Shown here: in pieces, positions 8,936 to 17,594 of the stretch
How positions within the stretch are numbered: position 1 is the first letter of the stretch
Layout of the letters: the number at the start of each line of letters is the position of its first letter
DNA from: Acidilobaceae archaeon
GTDB taxonomy: Archaea > Thermoproteota > Thermoprotei_A > Sulfolobales > Acidilobaceae
Assembly: GCA_027014125.1 (NCBI GenBank)
Contig: JALWEI010000028.1
Span: forward strand, 1 to 64,000
Reading direction: 5' to 3'
DNA: 64,000 nucleotides
The notes under the pieces: generated by a model
The model's database searches: none
Told to the model about the DNA's origin: nothing
What the model saw: only the letters and a program-made list of their open reading frames with translations
Made by a program: the position numbers and the translations under genes

Positions 8936-10795
8936 ATGGTGATAGGCCGTCTAAGGAGGCGTAGGATCCGGAGACCCCCGTCTAGGGCGTATCGGAAGCC
9001 CGCTAGGAAGGCTTCCCTGCTGGAGATATTCGACTTCGTTGCGATGCAGTATTTCGGCAACATTGGCTACAAGCTCGCAAGGGCCTTCGAACTGGAGAAA
9101 GCCCTCAGGGAGGCGGGCCTCCTAATACACTATACACTATACGCGGCCAGAACTATAGCCGCTACAATACTCACCCTGCTGCTCGCAGTATACCTTACTA
9201 TAATAATAGCCCTGACCGATATATCCCTTGTTTTCAAGGTCATCGCCTCCATACTACTGCTCCTATCACCACTAGGGGTTCTGGGCTTCGCCCTGGCATA
9301 CCCTTCAGTTAAGAGGGGACAAAGAAAGGAGGGGACCGAGACCGAGCTCCCGTTCTTTGCAGCCTACCTAACAACTATGGTCAGATCCGGCGTCTCGGTG
9401 GCAAACGTTATTGATAGGGTTTCTAGACTTAAGATATTCAACGCCATGAGGAAGGAGGCGCTACTTATCAATAGAAACATTAACATGTTCGGTAAGGATC
9501 CTCTGGATGCTATAGAGGATGTAGCTATAAACCATCCCAGCTTCAGGTTTAGGGATTTCATGCTAGGCTATACAACCACCGTCAAGACGGGTGGCGACGT
9601 CGTCCACTACCTAGAGATCAGGACACAGGACATATTCCAGGCCAGGCTCTCCGAGATAAAGATTATAGCAGAAAGGATGAGCATGTTCACGGAGATATAC
9701 GTAACCATAGCAGTAATAATGACTATAGTATTCTACGTATTCTTCACTATAAGTAGCATATTCCCCAGCGCTGGAGGCTTCGGAGGCACCGCGCAGCTAA
9801 CCCTATTCAGCTTCGTAGTCCTACCTCTCCTAACCCTGATAATGATATACCTAATACACGCATACCAGCCCAAGACCCCGATAAGGATAACTAGCCCCTA
9901 CAGGGCTCTACTCCTAATAGGGTTCCCCCTGGCCATCTTCATCGGGCCTATGCTGTACATACTAACAGGGGCTAACAGGGTGTTCGAGGGCCAGATCAAC
10001 TATAACACAATACTGGCCTTCTCGGGCAGCCTAGCCGGGGGCCTGCTGGCCCTGAGCCTACCCCCGACGCTGTCCTACCGTGCATTTAAGAAGATGCATA
10101 AGGGCCTGGCAGAGGCTACTGCATCGTTCCTACGAGACCTAACGGAGATTAGGAAAACGGGGCTGAGCCCTGAGAAGAGTATCATAGCCCTCTCAACCAG
10201 GGACTATGGGCCTCTAAACAAGATAGTGGCAAGGATAGCCACCTCCCTCACCATAGGACTAAACCTCGAGCAGGCCCTGAGGGCGGCCCTTAGGGGGTAC
10301 AGGGACTGGCTACTCCTAGCCAATATGAGGTTCCTGTCAGACTCCATAGAGCTGGGTGGGGGTAGCCCTGAGACTCTGGATGCCCTGGCTAGGTATGCCC
10401 ATAACCTAACGGAGATAGAAAAGGAGATGAAGAAGAGATTGAGGAGCTACATTATGATGCCGTATATGGGGGCTGTACTCGTGGCGGCCTCAAGCATGCT
10501 CGTGTTGGGCTTTACCTCGCAGACCGTGACCACTGTTGGCGGAGGCGCTGCGGGTGGCCCGGTTGGTAGCGTTAATCCCGAGGAGATGGCTAGGGTCGCG
10601 CTACTGCTATCTCTCGGGTCTATACTGAACTCGTGGCTGATGGGCTTGGTTGCTGGGAAGATCCAGGATCAGACTCTTGCCGCGGGCTTCATGCACTCAT
10701 CTATACTAACCGTGGTTACGCTGGTAACGCTGGCAGTTACCATGAAAAACATAGGATTCTTGGTGGGTGCTCCGGGTGCGCCCCCACCGGCTTGA
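8936..10795 (+). CDS. Polytopic pilus/secretion membrane platform protein (GspF/TadC/ArlJ family), duplicated domain
   Basis: Membrane platform that pairs with the ATPase just upstream. The 619-residue protein carries two T2SSF-type cytoplasmic domains, at roughly 130-235 (TELPFFAAYLTTMVRSGVS) and 385-505 (TASFLRDLTEIRKTGLSPE). These are separated by groups of transmembrane helices at about 60-110, 250-360 and 500-600. A basic N-terminus (RLRRRRIRRPP) precedes them. Two GspF-type repeats are the norm for archaeal pilus ArlJ-like proteins. The ATG at 8936 directly follows the ATPase stop by 20 nt, so the two are translated from one message. Confidence 0.9.
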   Translation: MVIGRLRRRRIRRPPSRAYRKPARKASLLEIFDFVAMQYFGNIGYKLARAFELEKALREAGLLIHYTLYAARTIAATILTLLLAVYLTIIIALTDISLVFKVIASILLLLSPLGVLGFALAYPSVKRGQRKEGTETELPFFAAYLTTMVRSGVSVANVIDRVSRLKIFNAMRKEALLINRNINMFGKDPLDAIEDVAINHPSFRFRDFMLGYTTTVKTGGDVVHYLEIRTQDIFQARLSEIKIIAERMSMFTEIYVTIAVIMTIVFYVFFTISSIFPSAGGFGGTAQLTLFSFVVLPLLTLIMIYLIHAYQPKTPIRITSPYRALLLIGFPLAIFIGPMLYILTGANRVFEGQINYNTILAFSGSLAGGLLALSLPPTLSYRAFKKMHKGLAEATASFLRDLTEIRKTGLSPEKSIIALSTRDYGPLNKIVARIATSLTIGLNLEQALRAALRGYRDWLLLANMRFLSDSIELGGGSPETLDALARYAHNLTEIEKEMKKRLRSYIMMPYMGAVLVAASSMLVLGFTSQTVTTVGGGAAGGPVGSVNPEEMARVALLLSLGSILNSWLMGLVAGKIQDQTLAAGFMHSSILTVVTLVTLAVTMKNIGFLVGAPGAPPPA

Positions 10796-10807
10796 GGATT
10801 AACGGGG

Positions 10808-12019
10808 CTATATTTTTAGCCCGAATGCCTGGCGGACTAGCTGCCTCACTATTGTTAGCCTTTGTATCTCGTTTGTGCCCTCGTATATTGTTGTTATTAT
10901 AGCGTCTCTTAGATACCTCTCCACGCCAGTCTCCTTGTCTACACCGTAGCCTCCATGTATTTGTATTGCTTGCCTTGAGATCCACTCTGCCGCCTCTGTC
11001 GCGAATGCCTTGGCTAGGCTTGCCGCTACTATGAACTCTCTTCTTCCCTCATCTGCTAGGCTTGCTGCCCAGTATGTCAGTAGCCTGGCCGCCTCTAGCT
11101 TCATATACATGTTGGCTAGCTTATCTATTATCATCTCGAACTCTATGAGTCTCTGGCCGAATAGCTCCCTTTGCAGAGCATAGTTTAGTGCTTTCTCGAA
11201 TGTGGCCTGTGCTATGCCTACTGCTTGTGCTGCGATTCCTATTCTAGTATGGTCGTACGTGGATACTATTACTTTGAATCCCTCGTCTATCGGTCCTACT
11301 ATGTTCTCCTCTGGGACCTTCACATCGTCTAGTATTACCTCGTATGGCTGCTCTCCCCTCATTCCCATTACCTTGAACTGCTGCCCGATCTTGAGTCCTG
11401 GCGTGTCCTTCTCTACTACGAAGACCGTTATGCCCCACCACCGCTTCCCCTCCTTGGGGGGGTTGGTTCTTGCCGATACTACGAAGTAGTCTGCATCGGC
11501 AGCACCGCTTATGAAGACCTTCCTACCGTTTATGACGTAGTGTCCGTTCTCCTTCTTAGCCCGGGTCTGTATGCCTGCTACGTCGCTTCCGCCTGTTGGC
11601 TCTGTGTTTGCATGCGCACCTCTGGCTTCTCCTCTTGCTATTGGCGGTAGGTATTTCTTCTTGAGCTCTTCGCTTCCATAGAGTAGTATTGGGATCGCGA
11701 AGAGGTGGTTTACTCCTATTGTTACTGCCATTGCGGGTACTGCCCTTGCTACCTCTTCTGTGAGTATTGCTGTCAGTAGCTGGCCTCCTCCCTGGCCGTC
11801 ATATTCTTCTGGTATGCCTACTCCGAATAGGCCGAGCTCTGCTGCCTCTTTTAGGATCTCCTCTGGTATCCTGTTCGTCTCCTCGATCTCCTGCCATCTT
11901 GGTATTAGCTTCGACTCTACGAACTCCCTGACGCTCTTCCTAAATAACTCGTGTTCTTCTGTTATGTTTATTTTAAAATCCTCTACACTAGCGAATGGAA
12001 ACACCAATCCGCGCTCCAC
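10808..12019 (-). CDS. Acyl-CoA dehydrogenase
   Basis: FAD enzyme introducing the alpha,beta double bond into acyl-CoA. The 403-residue protein shows the N-terminal helical domain, the FAD-binding middle strand region (EPTGGSDVAG, then YVINGRKVFISGA) and the C-terminal helical domain with RQAIQIHGGYG. The segment YEGTNEIQ near residue 380 holds the usual catalytic Glu. The start is a GTG at 12019; no strong ribosome site is seen, and the true start could be a few codons inside. It is convergent with the pilus gene (12 bp gap). Acyl-CoA synthetase (40.99 kb) and thiolase (28.5 kb) genes elsewhere in the window could belong to the same fatty-acid or branched-chain pathway. Confidence 0.95.
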   Translation of the reverse strand: MERGLVFPFASVEDFKINITEEHELFRKSVREFVESKLIPRWQEIEETNRIPEEILKEAAELGLFGVGIPEEYDGQGGGQLLTAILTEEVARAVPAMAVTIGVNHLFAIPILLYGSEELKKKYLPPIARGEARGAHANTEPTGGSDVAGIQTRAKKENGHYVINGRKVFISGAADADYFVVSARTNPPKEGKRWWGITVFVVEKDTPGLKIGQQFKVMGMRGEQPYEVILDDVKVPEENIVGPIDEGFKVIVSTYDHTRIGIAAQAVGIAQATFEKALNYALQRELFGQRLIEFEMIIDKLANMYMKLEAARLLTYWAASLADEGRREFIVAASLAKAFATEAAEWISRQAIQIHGGYGVDKETGVERYLRDAIITTIYEGTNEIQRLTIVRQLVRQAFGLKI

Positions 12020-12190
12020 CCTTCATCTTTACGGGGTGGTGCTTGATATCCTTTCTTTCTACACAATAGTCTGATATATACTGCGGCTAGGGGCCCCAAA
12101 TAATATTTGGTGTGTGGAAGGCCCCCCTCCCTGGGGAAAAAGTGGAGTCGTGGGAGTCCTAGTATCCCTAGTATCAATTCCTTGGGTGTT
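12020..12190. other. Intergenic stretch with possible terminator
   Basis: This 171-bp gap lies between the acyl-CoA dehydrogenase start and the end of the membrane protein gene, both on the minus strand. It holds a minus-strand CTTTTT run at about 12136-12141, which could end the membrane protein transcript, and AT-rich sequence near 12090-12103 that may be the promoter for the dehydrogenase. No gene is visible. Confidence 0.35.
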
Positions 12191-13087
12191 TTACTCGGTG
12201 GCCTCCTCTTCCTCTTCTGTGGCTTCTATTTCTTCTATCTCCTCTGCCTCTCCTACTGCTCCGACTGGAACTATCTCCAGCAGGGAGCCTGTTAGTATTA
12301 GTAGTGAGCCTATTAGGAGTAGTGCGGATACTGTTCTGAACATATTTATCACTGCTCCTATGTTACCCTCTTGGATATGGTTTATAGCAACTCTCTCCCA
12401 TGATGATAGTGTCATATAGCCTAGTATTAGGAGGCCTAGCAGGAGTACCCCCCATCCTGCTGCTTGTACCATGTATGCTCTCTCCTCTACGTCCCTGTAT
12501 AGTTTGATTAGACCTACTGCTGTTAATCCGATTGAGTATACTATTGCTATTCCTTTTATTATATTACTTATATCTCTATATCTTACTCCAGCATCCGTCT
12601 CCCCGTTTATTATCATGTTTGTTGATGCTATTGATAGTGCTAGTCCTATGAGTGGTAGCAGTACTGCAAGTGCGGTTAGAGCAAGCTTTTTCCCGCCTTC
12701 TACTCCTATTACTTGGACTCCTAGGTATCCTATTAGTATTATTGATAGTGCTATTAGGAACTGTGTAATGGTTATGTATATCTTATGGTCTACCCATGCA
12801 CCGCTCGAGATCCCTGTGGGGGCTCCTTTTACGGCGCTTAGTTTGGGTATCTCTAGGCTTTGTATCGCGTCTAGGTCGTATCCGAATTCTTGCAGGTTTC
12901 CTACTACTATATTCTGAAATTCATATGCTGTTAGAAATGCGAATCCAAGCATTAGTATTCCTAGTGCTCTTACTATAGATTCCCTGCTTCTGTAGAATAC
13001 TGCTATTATTCCTAGCATCAGCCCGGTTAGTGTTAGTATTATTCCTATGCTGAGGAATAGTAGTAATGTTGGAAGCATGTACCCCAT
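12191..13087 (-). CDS. Unassigned seven-helix membrane protein with acidic tail
   Basis: Not recognised. The 298-residue protein has about seven hydrophobic segments: two near the N-terminus, an external-looking loop of about 45 residues, then TM3-TM7. It ends in a strongly acidic tail (EAEEIEEIEATEEEEE). I prefer the ATG at 13087 because GGTGAT stands about 6 nt before it; an in-frame GTG at 13096 is the alternative. It may share a message with nothing else, since the next gene upstream has its own promoter. The fold does not match a transporter or receptor family that I can name. Confidence 0.7.
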   Translation of the reverse strand: MGYMLPTLLLFLSIGIILTLTGLMLGIIAVFYRSRESIVRALGILMLGFAFLTAYEFQNIVVGNLQEFGYDLDAIQSLEIPKLSAVKGAPTGISSGAWVDHKIYITITQFLIALSIILIGYLGVQVIGVEGGKKLALTALAVLLPLIGLALSIASTNMIINGETDAGVRYRDISNIIKGIAIVYSIGLTAVGLIKLYRDVEERAYMVQAAGWGVLLLGLLILGYMTLSSWERVAINHIQEGNIGAVINMFRTVSALLLIGSLLILTGSLLEIVPVGAVGEAEEIEEIEATEEEEEATE

Positions 13088-13174
13088 TATTATCACCGCG
13101 GGACTTATGTAGTGTATCGATTGTTTAATAAGAATTTCGGTTATCGATGTTTATGTACTATATTATGTATAGTA

Positions 13175-13882
13175 TTATTGTTTTCTGGCTTTCTCTAAAT
13201 CTTTTTTAAGCTCATCGCCCCATTTATCTAGTGATGACCATGATACGCTATATAATACTAGATCTAATACTTTCTCGGTAATTGGTTCTAATAGTTTCAA
13301 TGCATCTTGGCCGCATATTGTATTTCCATCCTGCTCAGCCATCATTGAAAATATGTATCCGGATGAGTATACCATTCTTACCCTGACCTTGTCTACTCTT
13401 CCTACTATAAATATGAATGAACCGTTTGTGTGGAGGGATAGTAGTTTACCCTCTAAGTCTCTGTAGGTTCCCTTTACAACCCCTACAGCCTCTGCCATTG
13501 AGACTAGGACTGCTAGTAGTAGGCTATCGCATATCGCTTTTCCAGGCCTCCATTTTATCTTAACGCTGACCTCCTTTCTCTGCTGTACTGGCGTCAATGT
13601 TGGTCTGGCCTCTATCTTAGGTTGTACAGGTATGGGCTTTGGCTCCTCCTGCCTTTTCTCGGTCTGAACGGGGGGAGCCTCCGCTTTTGGTGCCTTGGGC
13701 TTTTGCGTCTCCTTCCCAGCCTTCTTTATGGGTCTCCGCGCGTATATAGAGCATCTCTTATAATTGCCCTTGCATGGGTACTTTAGTGTACTTACTTTTT
13801 TATTTATTATTGTACAGTACGCGACCGCTCCCTTCACGTTAGTGGCGTATGGGCATACCAAACGCGGGACCCCAATCCTCAC
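13175..13882 (-). CDS. Unassigned protein: N-terminal Cys cluster, Pro-rich linker, C-terminal globular domain
   Basis: Not recognised. The N-terminal 50 residues hold four Cys spaced C-x14-C-x12-C-x5-C with many basic residues, which suggests a metal site. A Pro/Lys/Glu/Gln-rich linker follows (about residues 60-110), then a domain of about 125 residues. The frame is open to an ATG at 13927, but a clear TATA box (13901-13910) lies inside that extension. The GTG at 13882 is about 24 nt from the box, exactly where a leaderless crenarchaeal transcript would begin, so I use it as the start. Confidence 0.7.
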   Translation of the reverse strand: MRIGVPRLVCPYATNVKGAVAYCTIINKKVSTLKYPCKGNYKRCSIYARRPIKKAGKETQKPKAPKAEAPPVQTEKRQEEPKPIPVQPKIEARPTLTPVQQRKEVSVKIKWRPGKAICDSLLLAVLVSMAEAVGVVKGTYRDLEGKLLSLHTNGSFIFIVGRVDKVRVRMVYSSGYIFSMMAEQDGNTICGQDALKLLEPITEKVLDLVLYSVSWSSLDKWGDELKKDLEKARKQ

Positions 13883-13900
13883 ATAATAACGCAATCTAGC

Positions 13901-13910
13901 TTTATATATA
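13901..13910 (-). promoter_or_regulatory. TATA box deciding the start of the Cys-cluster gene
   Basis: On the minus strand this reads TATATATAAA. Its centre is about 24 nt from the GTG at 13882, the distance expected between a crenarchaeal TATA box and the transcription start of a leaderless gene. Confidence 0.65.
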
Positions 13911-13999
13911 ACCCATAGCCCCCCCACCCAGTATTACTGGGGCTACCCTGGCCTCCAAGCCCCAGTACCACACTCCTATAAGAGGGGAGCTATCAGGCC

Positions 14000-15097
14000 T
14001 TGTACGGGCAAGGCAGGGGAGTCCTCCAGCTGGGGGCCCTACTCGGCATATACATGGCATGGTGGATCTATAGCGAGGCCCATGTAGCCTCGCTTCTAGG
14101 CTTGAGTAGTAAGGAGGGCCTGATAGCTGGGCTCCTTGTCTCGGTTACAGTATGGGTAAGACTTCAAGGAGTCCTACGCTTCTCAAGGTTTAGGGGCGTG
14201 GGTATCCGTAGGCTGACCATCATACTATCCCCCCTTATATCGTATACACTATTCTATATTACAATAGTCTCTTCTCATATAGCCGTGTCCCTACTATCAT
14301 TTATACTGTTTACTCTTTATATCGGCGTGATTTTAAGCATTTCCTCTTCAAAAATCTACAAAGAGATAGATCCGACCGAGTGGAATTCATCAATATTTAT
14401 ATTTAAGAGTGTAACTATTCTTTTCCAAATACTAACACTGATTATCTTAAAATTCACAAATATGAATATCTACGAATTTAATTATCAAGTACATATTATA
14501 TTGTTTATTCTAATAATGATATCAGTTTACGCATCTAAACACATATACGGTTTCATAATTCCCGAAACCTTATATAAACTACTTGATCTACTAAATCTTA
14601 GCCTAACAAATCCTAGAAAGGTAAAGATAATAACAGATAACGATATTAATAGTTTCAGTGCAATACTAGCCGGTTTATTTGTTCTAAAGATAATAATACT
14701 ACCTGAAGCTATCAAGAATGATCCTCTAACTACATTAATTTTATATGCACTATCATATTTTATAGGAACAAGGTTTGCCCTATTATACTTTGATAACCAA
14801 AAATTAATTTATTTGATATCAATTATATCATATTTCATTATAATTAGTATAGAACCTGTTCATGCTATCATTCTATTAGGATTTGTAATTGGATTCATTG
14901 AGGTTTCTATAATTTTACTAATATTAAATTATAAGCCTAGAGATATAGTTAAATCTAATTTATTCCAGTCTATGTGGATTATTGTTGGTTCTATCATTGT
15001 TGGTTTAATTTCAGAGGTTTTACCTAGTTATACTCCTTACTCTATATTACTTGTGCTGGTTTCCGGGTATTTATTTAGGGATAGGAGGACGTGGTAG
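14000..15097 (+). CDS. Unassigned AT-rich polytopic membrane protein
   Basis: Not recognised. The 365-residue protein is hydrophobic throughout, with about ten predicted helices, no Cys and no clear catalytic motif. The start is a TTG at 14000, about 24 nt after CCTATAAG (13974-13981), again fitting a leaderless message; an internal ATG at 14054 is possible. From about 14240 to the stop, base composition is far more AT-rich than the flanking genes and codon choice shifts to A/T-ending codons, a sign of foreign origin or relaxed selection. It ends 7 bp before the convergent 2-oxoacid oxidoreductase beta gene. Confidence 0.65.
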   Translation: MYGQGRGVLQLGALLGIYMAWWIYSEAHVASLLGLSSKEGLIAGLLVSVTVWVRLQGVLRFSRFRGVGIRRLTIILSPLISYTLFYITIVSSHIAVSLLSFILFTLYIGVILSISSSKIYKEIDPTEWNSSIFIFKSVTILFQILTLIILKFTNMNIYEFNYQVHIILFILIMISVYASKHIYGFIIPETLYKLLDLLNLSLTNPRKVKIITDNDINSFSAILAGLFVLKIIILPEAIKNDPLTTLILYALSYFIGTRFALLYFDNQKLIYLISIISYFIIISIEPVHAIILLGFVIGFIEVSIILLILNYKPRDIVKSNLFQSMWIIVGSIIVGLISEVLPSYTPYSILLVLVSGYLFRDRRTW

Positions 15098-15104
15098 TTC
15101 TTGC

Positions 15105-16016
15105 CTATCTATATAATGTTTCCATTGTTTCTATCCATCTCCATATGCTATCTATGTACTCTTCTATTCTTTTTATTGCTTCATTATTATTGATTATATG
15201 CTTGTATCTTCCTTGTAATTTAAGGTATTCTATTATTGGAATTCTATTTTCTTTCTTTTTATATTTTATTGATTGTTTGCTTATTTTGAATTTTCCTTGG
15301 TTGTATTCATATAGTGGGTATAGTCCTGTTTTTACTGCTAGTTGGCCTAGTTTTGGTGTGAGTGCTGGATCGAATCTCCACCCTATGGGACATGGAGCTA
15401 GTAGGTGTATGTATTTGAACCCTCTTATTTTTGATGCTGTCTTTACTTTTTGTATAAAGTCTGTGGGGTATCCTACGCTTGCCGTTGCTACATACTTTAC
15501 TCCATGTGCCATTAATATCATTGGTATGTTCTTCTTGTGCTCGGTTTTTCCGGTCCACGTTGTTGTGGTCCATGCCCCGTAGGGTGTTAGGCTACTTCTC
15601 TGGATTCCTGTGTTCATGTAGGCTTCGTTGTCTACGCATATGTATATTATGTCATCGTCTCTTTCTGCTGCTCCGCTTAGTGCTTGGAAGCCTATGTCTC
15701 CTGTGCCCCCGTCTCCTGCCCATACTACCACATTTACGTCCTCTCTTCCTAACGCTTCAAATGCTGCTTTCATTCCTGCTGCTGCGCTTGCGCCTGCGGC
15801 GAATACTATGTTTAGGATGCTACTGTGGATCCCTGCTTTTGGTGCTATTCCCTGTATAACGCTACTACACCCTGCTGGTATAACCATTACGAAGTTGTCT
15901 CCAAGCGCCATTTTTAGGTATCTCATTCCCATGGTTTCTGGGCATCCTGGGCATGCCGCGTTTCCCGGCATTATGTATTTTGTCTTCTTTGGTATATCTT
16001 TAATTGATATCACCAT
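15105..16016 (-). CDS. porB: 2-oxoacid:ferredoxin oxidoreductase beta subunit, cluster 1
   Basis: TPP-binding subunit of a four-subunit oxidoreductase that converts a 2-oxoacid and CoA to acyl-CoA, CO2 and reduced ferredoxin. The 303-residue protein has CPGCPE near the N-terminus (a [4Fe-4S] site with later Cys), the TPP motif GDGGTGDIGFQALSGA and DNEAYMNTGIQRS. It is last in the order gamma-delta-alpha-beta, and its ATG overlaps the alpha stop codon by one base (TAATG). The 3' third (15105-15300) is AT-rich. Pyruvate is a likely substrate, but branched-chain or 2-oxoisovalerate cannot be excluded. Confidence 0.94.
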   Translation of the reverse strand: MVISIKDIPKKTKYIMPGNAACPGCPETMGMRYLKMALGDNFVMVIPAGCSSVIQGIAPKAGIHSSILNIVFAAGASAAAGMKAAFEALGREDVNVVVWAGDGGTGDIGFQALSGAAERDDDIIYICVDNEAYMNTGIQRSSLTPYGAWTTTTWTGKTEHKKNIPMILMAHGVKYVATASVGYPTDFIQKVKTASKIRGFKYIHLLAPCPIGWRFDPALTPKLGQLAVKTGLYPLYEYNQGKFKISKQSIKYKKKENRIPIIEYLKLQGRYKHIINNNEAIKRIEEYIDSIWRWIETMETLYR

Positions 16017-17239
16017 TACATTACCACCTCCGCCCTCTCTATCTTACCTGGTTTGCCTCGTCTCCTGTATCTGGGTGGTAGCAGCCAGTGTAATGGCTCG
16101 TATACATGTCCTTGCTGTTCTACTTTTTCTATGAACTCTTTTGCTTGAGTGTAGAACGCTTCCGGTCCTACATCAACGCCTGTTAGGCCCGCTATTGTGC
16201 CCCTTATGCTTATTTTTGTACTGTATAGAGTTGATGAGACTTCTCCTAGCAGGATGCCGGTAGATCCCATCGATACTGCCCTATCGAATACTATTATCCC
16301 TTTTAGCCTCGATGCTATTTCGAGTAGTTCTTCTCTAGGCCATGGTCTTATGAATCTTATTCTTATTACCCCAACCTTGTATCCTTCACTTCTCAGCATC
16401 TCCACTGCCGTTTTGGCGTCTCCAGCCCAGCTTCCAGCTAGTAGTATAGCGTAGTCTGCATCTTCACATTTGTAGCATTCTAGTAGCCCGCCGTAGCTTC
16501 TTCCAAATGTTTTTCCATAGCTTTCATCAACCTCTTTTATCACTCTTTTTGCTTCATTCATTGCTACATGCATAGAGTATCTCATCATGAAGTGTTCGTC
16601 ATCGTCCGATATGTTACCCATTACTATTTTTGATTCTGGTGTTATCACGTATGGTTGTCTGCGTGGGGGTAGCCACGCATCCACCTCGTCCTGGCTTGGT
16701 ATGTCGACTGGCGCGCTTGTATGGGATAGTATGAAGCCGTCTAGCCCTATCATTACTGGTAGGTATACCCTTGGGTCCTCGCTTATCCTGAATGCTTGTA
16801 TGGTCATGTCTAGGACTTCTTGGTTTTCCTGGGCTATCCCTATGATCCACCCTGTATCCCTCTGGTCCATAATGTCTTGGTGGTCAACGTGGATGTTCCA
16901 TGGCGGCCCTATTGCCCTGGTCACCACCGCCATTACTAGGGGTATCCTGGATCCTGCTGCCCACCATACTACCTCGTGCATGTATAGGAGGCCGTGGCTT
17001 GATGTTGCAGTGAATGCTCTGGCCCCCGCGCTTGCTGCTGCGTAGGCTGCCGCTAGTGCGCTGTGCTCGCTCTCGACCCTCAGGACTCTCGCGTCTAGTA
17101 CGCCCTTGTCTGCCATTTCGCTTAGCTTCTCCATGATGGTGGTCTGCGGGGTTATAGGATACGCCGCTATCACCTTTACTCTGGAGAGTCTTACTGCCTC
17201 CGCTACTGCATGGTTCCCTGTGAGGACCTTCACGGGCAT
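16016..17239 (-). CDS. porA: 2-oxoacid:ferredoxin oxidoreductase alpha subunit, cluster 1
   Basis: The 407-residue alpha chain carries the pyrimidine-binding and transketolase C-like domains. AAYPITPQTTIMEKLSEM near residue 25 and EHSALAAAYAAASAGARAFTATSS are family hallmarks. I use the ATG at 17239, which has GAGGGGGG about 8 nt upstream; a GTG three codons earlier overlaps the delta gene. A 61-bp segment (17113-17173) is identical to the alpha gene of cluster 2. Confidence 0.95.
   Translation of the reverse strand: MPVKVLTGNHAVAEAVRLSRVKVIAAYPITPQTTIMEKLSEMADKGVLDARVLRVESEHSALAAAYAAASAGARAFTATSSHGLLYMHEVVWWAAGSRIPLVMAVVTRAIGPPWNIHVDHQDIMDQRDTGWIIGIAQENQEVLDMTIQAFRISEDPRVYLPVMIGLDGFILSHTSAPVDIPSQDEVDAWLPPRRQPYVITPESKIVMGNISDDDEHFMMRYSMHVAMNEAKRVIKEVDESYGKTFGRSYGGLLECYKCEDADYAILLAGSWAGDAKTAVEMLRSEGYKVGVIRIRFIRPWPREELLEIASRLKGIIVFDRAVSMGSTGILLGEVSSTLYSTKISIRGTIAGLTGVDVGPEAFYTQAKEFIEKVEQQGHVYEPLHWLLPPRYRRRGKPGKIERAEVVM
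17113..17173. repeat. 61-bp exact repeat shared by the two alpha-subunit genes, copy 1
   Basis: This stretch is base-for-base identical to 20340-20400, with immediate divergence on both sides. It encodes the conserved AAYPITPQTT / MEKLSEM region. Identity at third codon positions exceeds that of the flanks, which points to recent gene conversion. Confidence 0.9.
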
Positions 17240-17240
17240 C

Positions 17241-17531
17241 TTATGCACCCCCCTCGTCTACCATTTTGATCGCGTTGAAGGGGCACACCTCGGCGCATAT
17301 CCCGCATCCTTTGCAGTACTCGTATTCCACCGTCACCTTCCCCGTGTCTAGGATTATTATCGTGTCCTCGGGGCAGTATAGCCAGCATATTTGGCATCCT
17401 GTGCATTTGTCTGGGTCTACTACTGGCTTCTTTACCCTCCATGCCCCTGTTACTCCTGCTGAGCCGGGTTGGGGTGTGCTTAAAGGTGCTTTGAAGTATG
17501 TTCTCGGCTCTTCTATAATGGGCTGTTGCAT
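17241..17531 (-). CDS. porD: 2-oxoacid:ferredoxin oxidoreductase delta subunit (2x[4Fe-4S] ferredoxin), cluster 1
   Basis: The 96-residue electron-transfer subunit has two clusters, CTGCQICWLYCP and CKGCGICAEVCP, each with the C-x2-C-x2-C-x3-C-P spacing of bacterial-type ferredoxin domains. It follows the gamma gene by about 63 bp and overlaps the start region of the alpha gene. The N-terminal 30 residues have the Pro/Gly-rich lead normal for delta subunits. Confidence 0.95.
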   Translation of the reverse strand: MQQPIIEEPRTYFKAPLSTPQPGSAGVTGAWRVKKPVVDPDKCTGCQICWLYCPEDTIIILDTGKVTVEYEYCKGCGICAEVCPFNAIKMVDEGGA

Positions 17532-17594
17532 CCCGTGTGCCCCACCAGTTTAATTATCATAAATGGATTTATATATGTAGATACGTATTGATTC

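Noticed and set aside
12020-12190. C/D box or other small RNA gene
   Set aside because: I could not find matching C (RUGAUGA) and D (CUGA) boxes at proper spacing.
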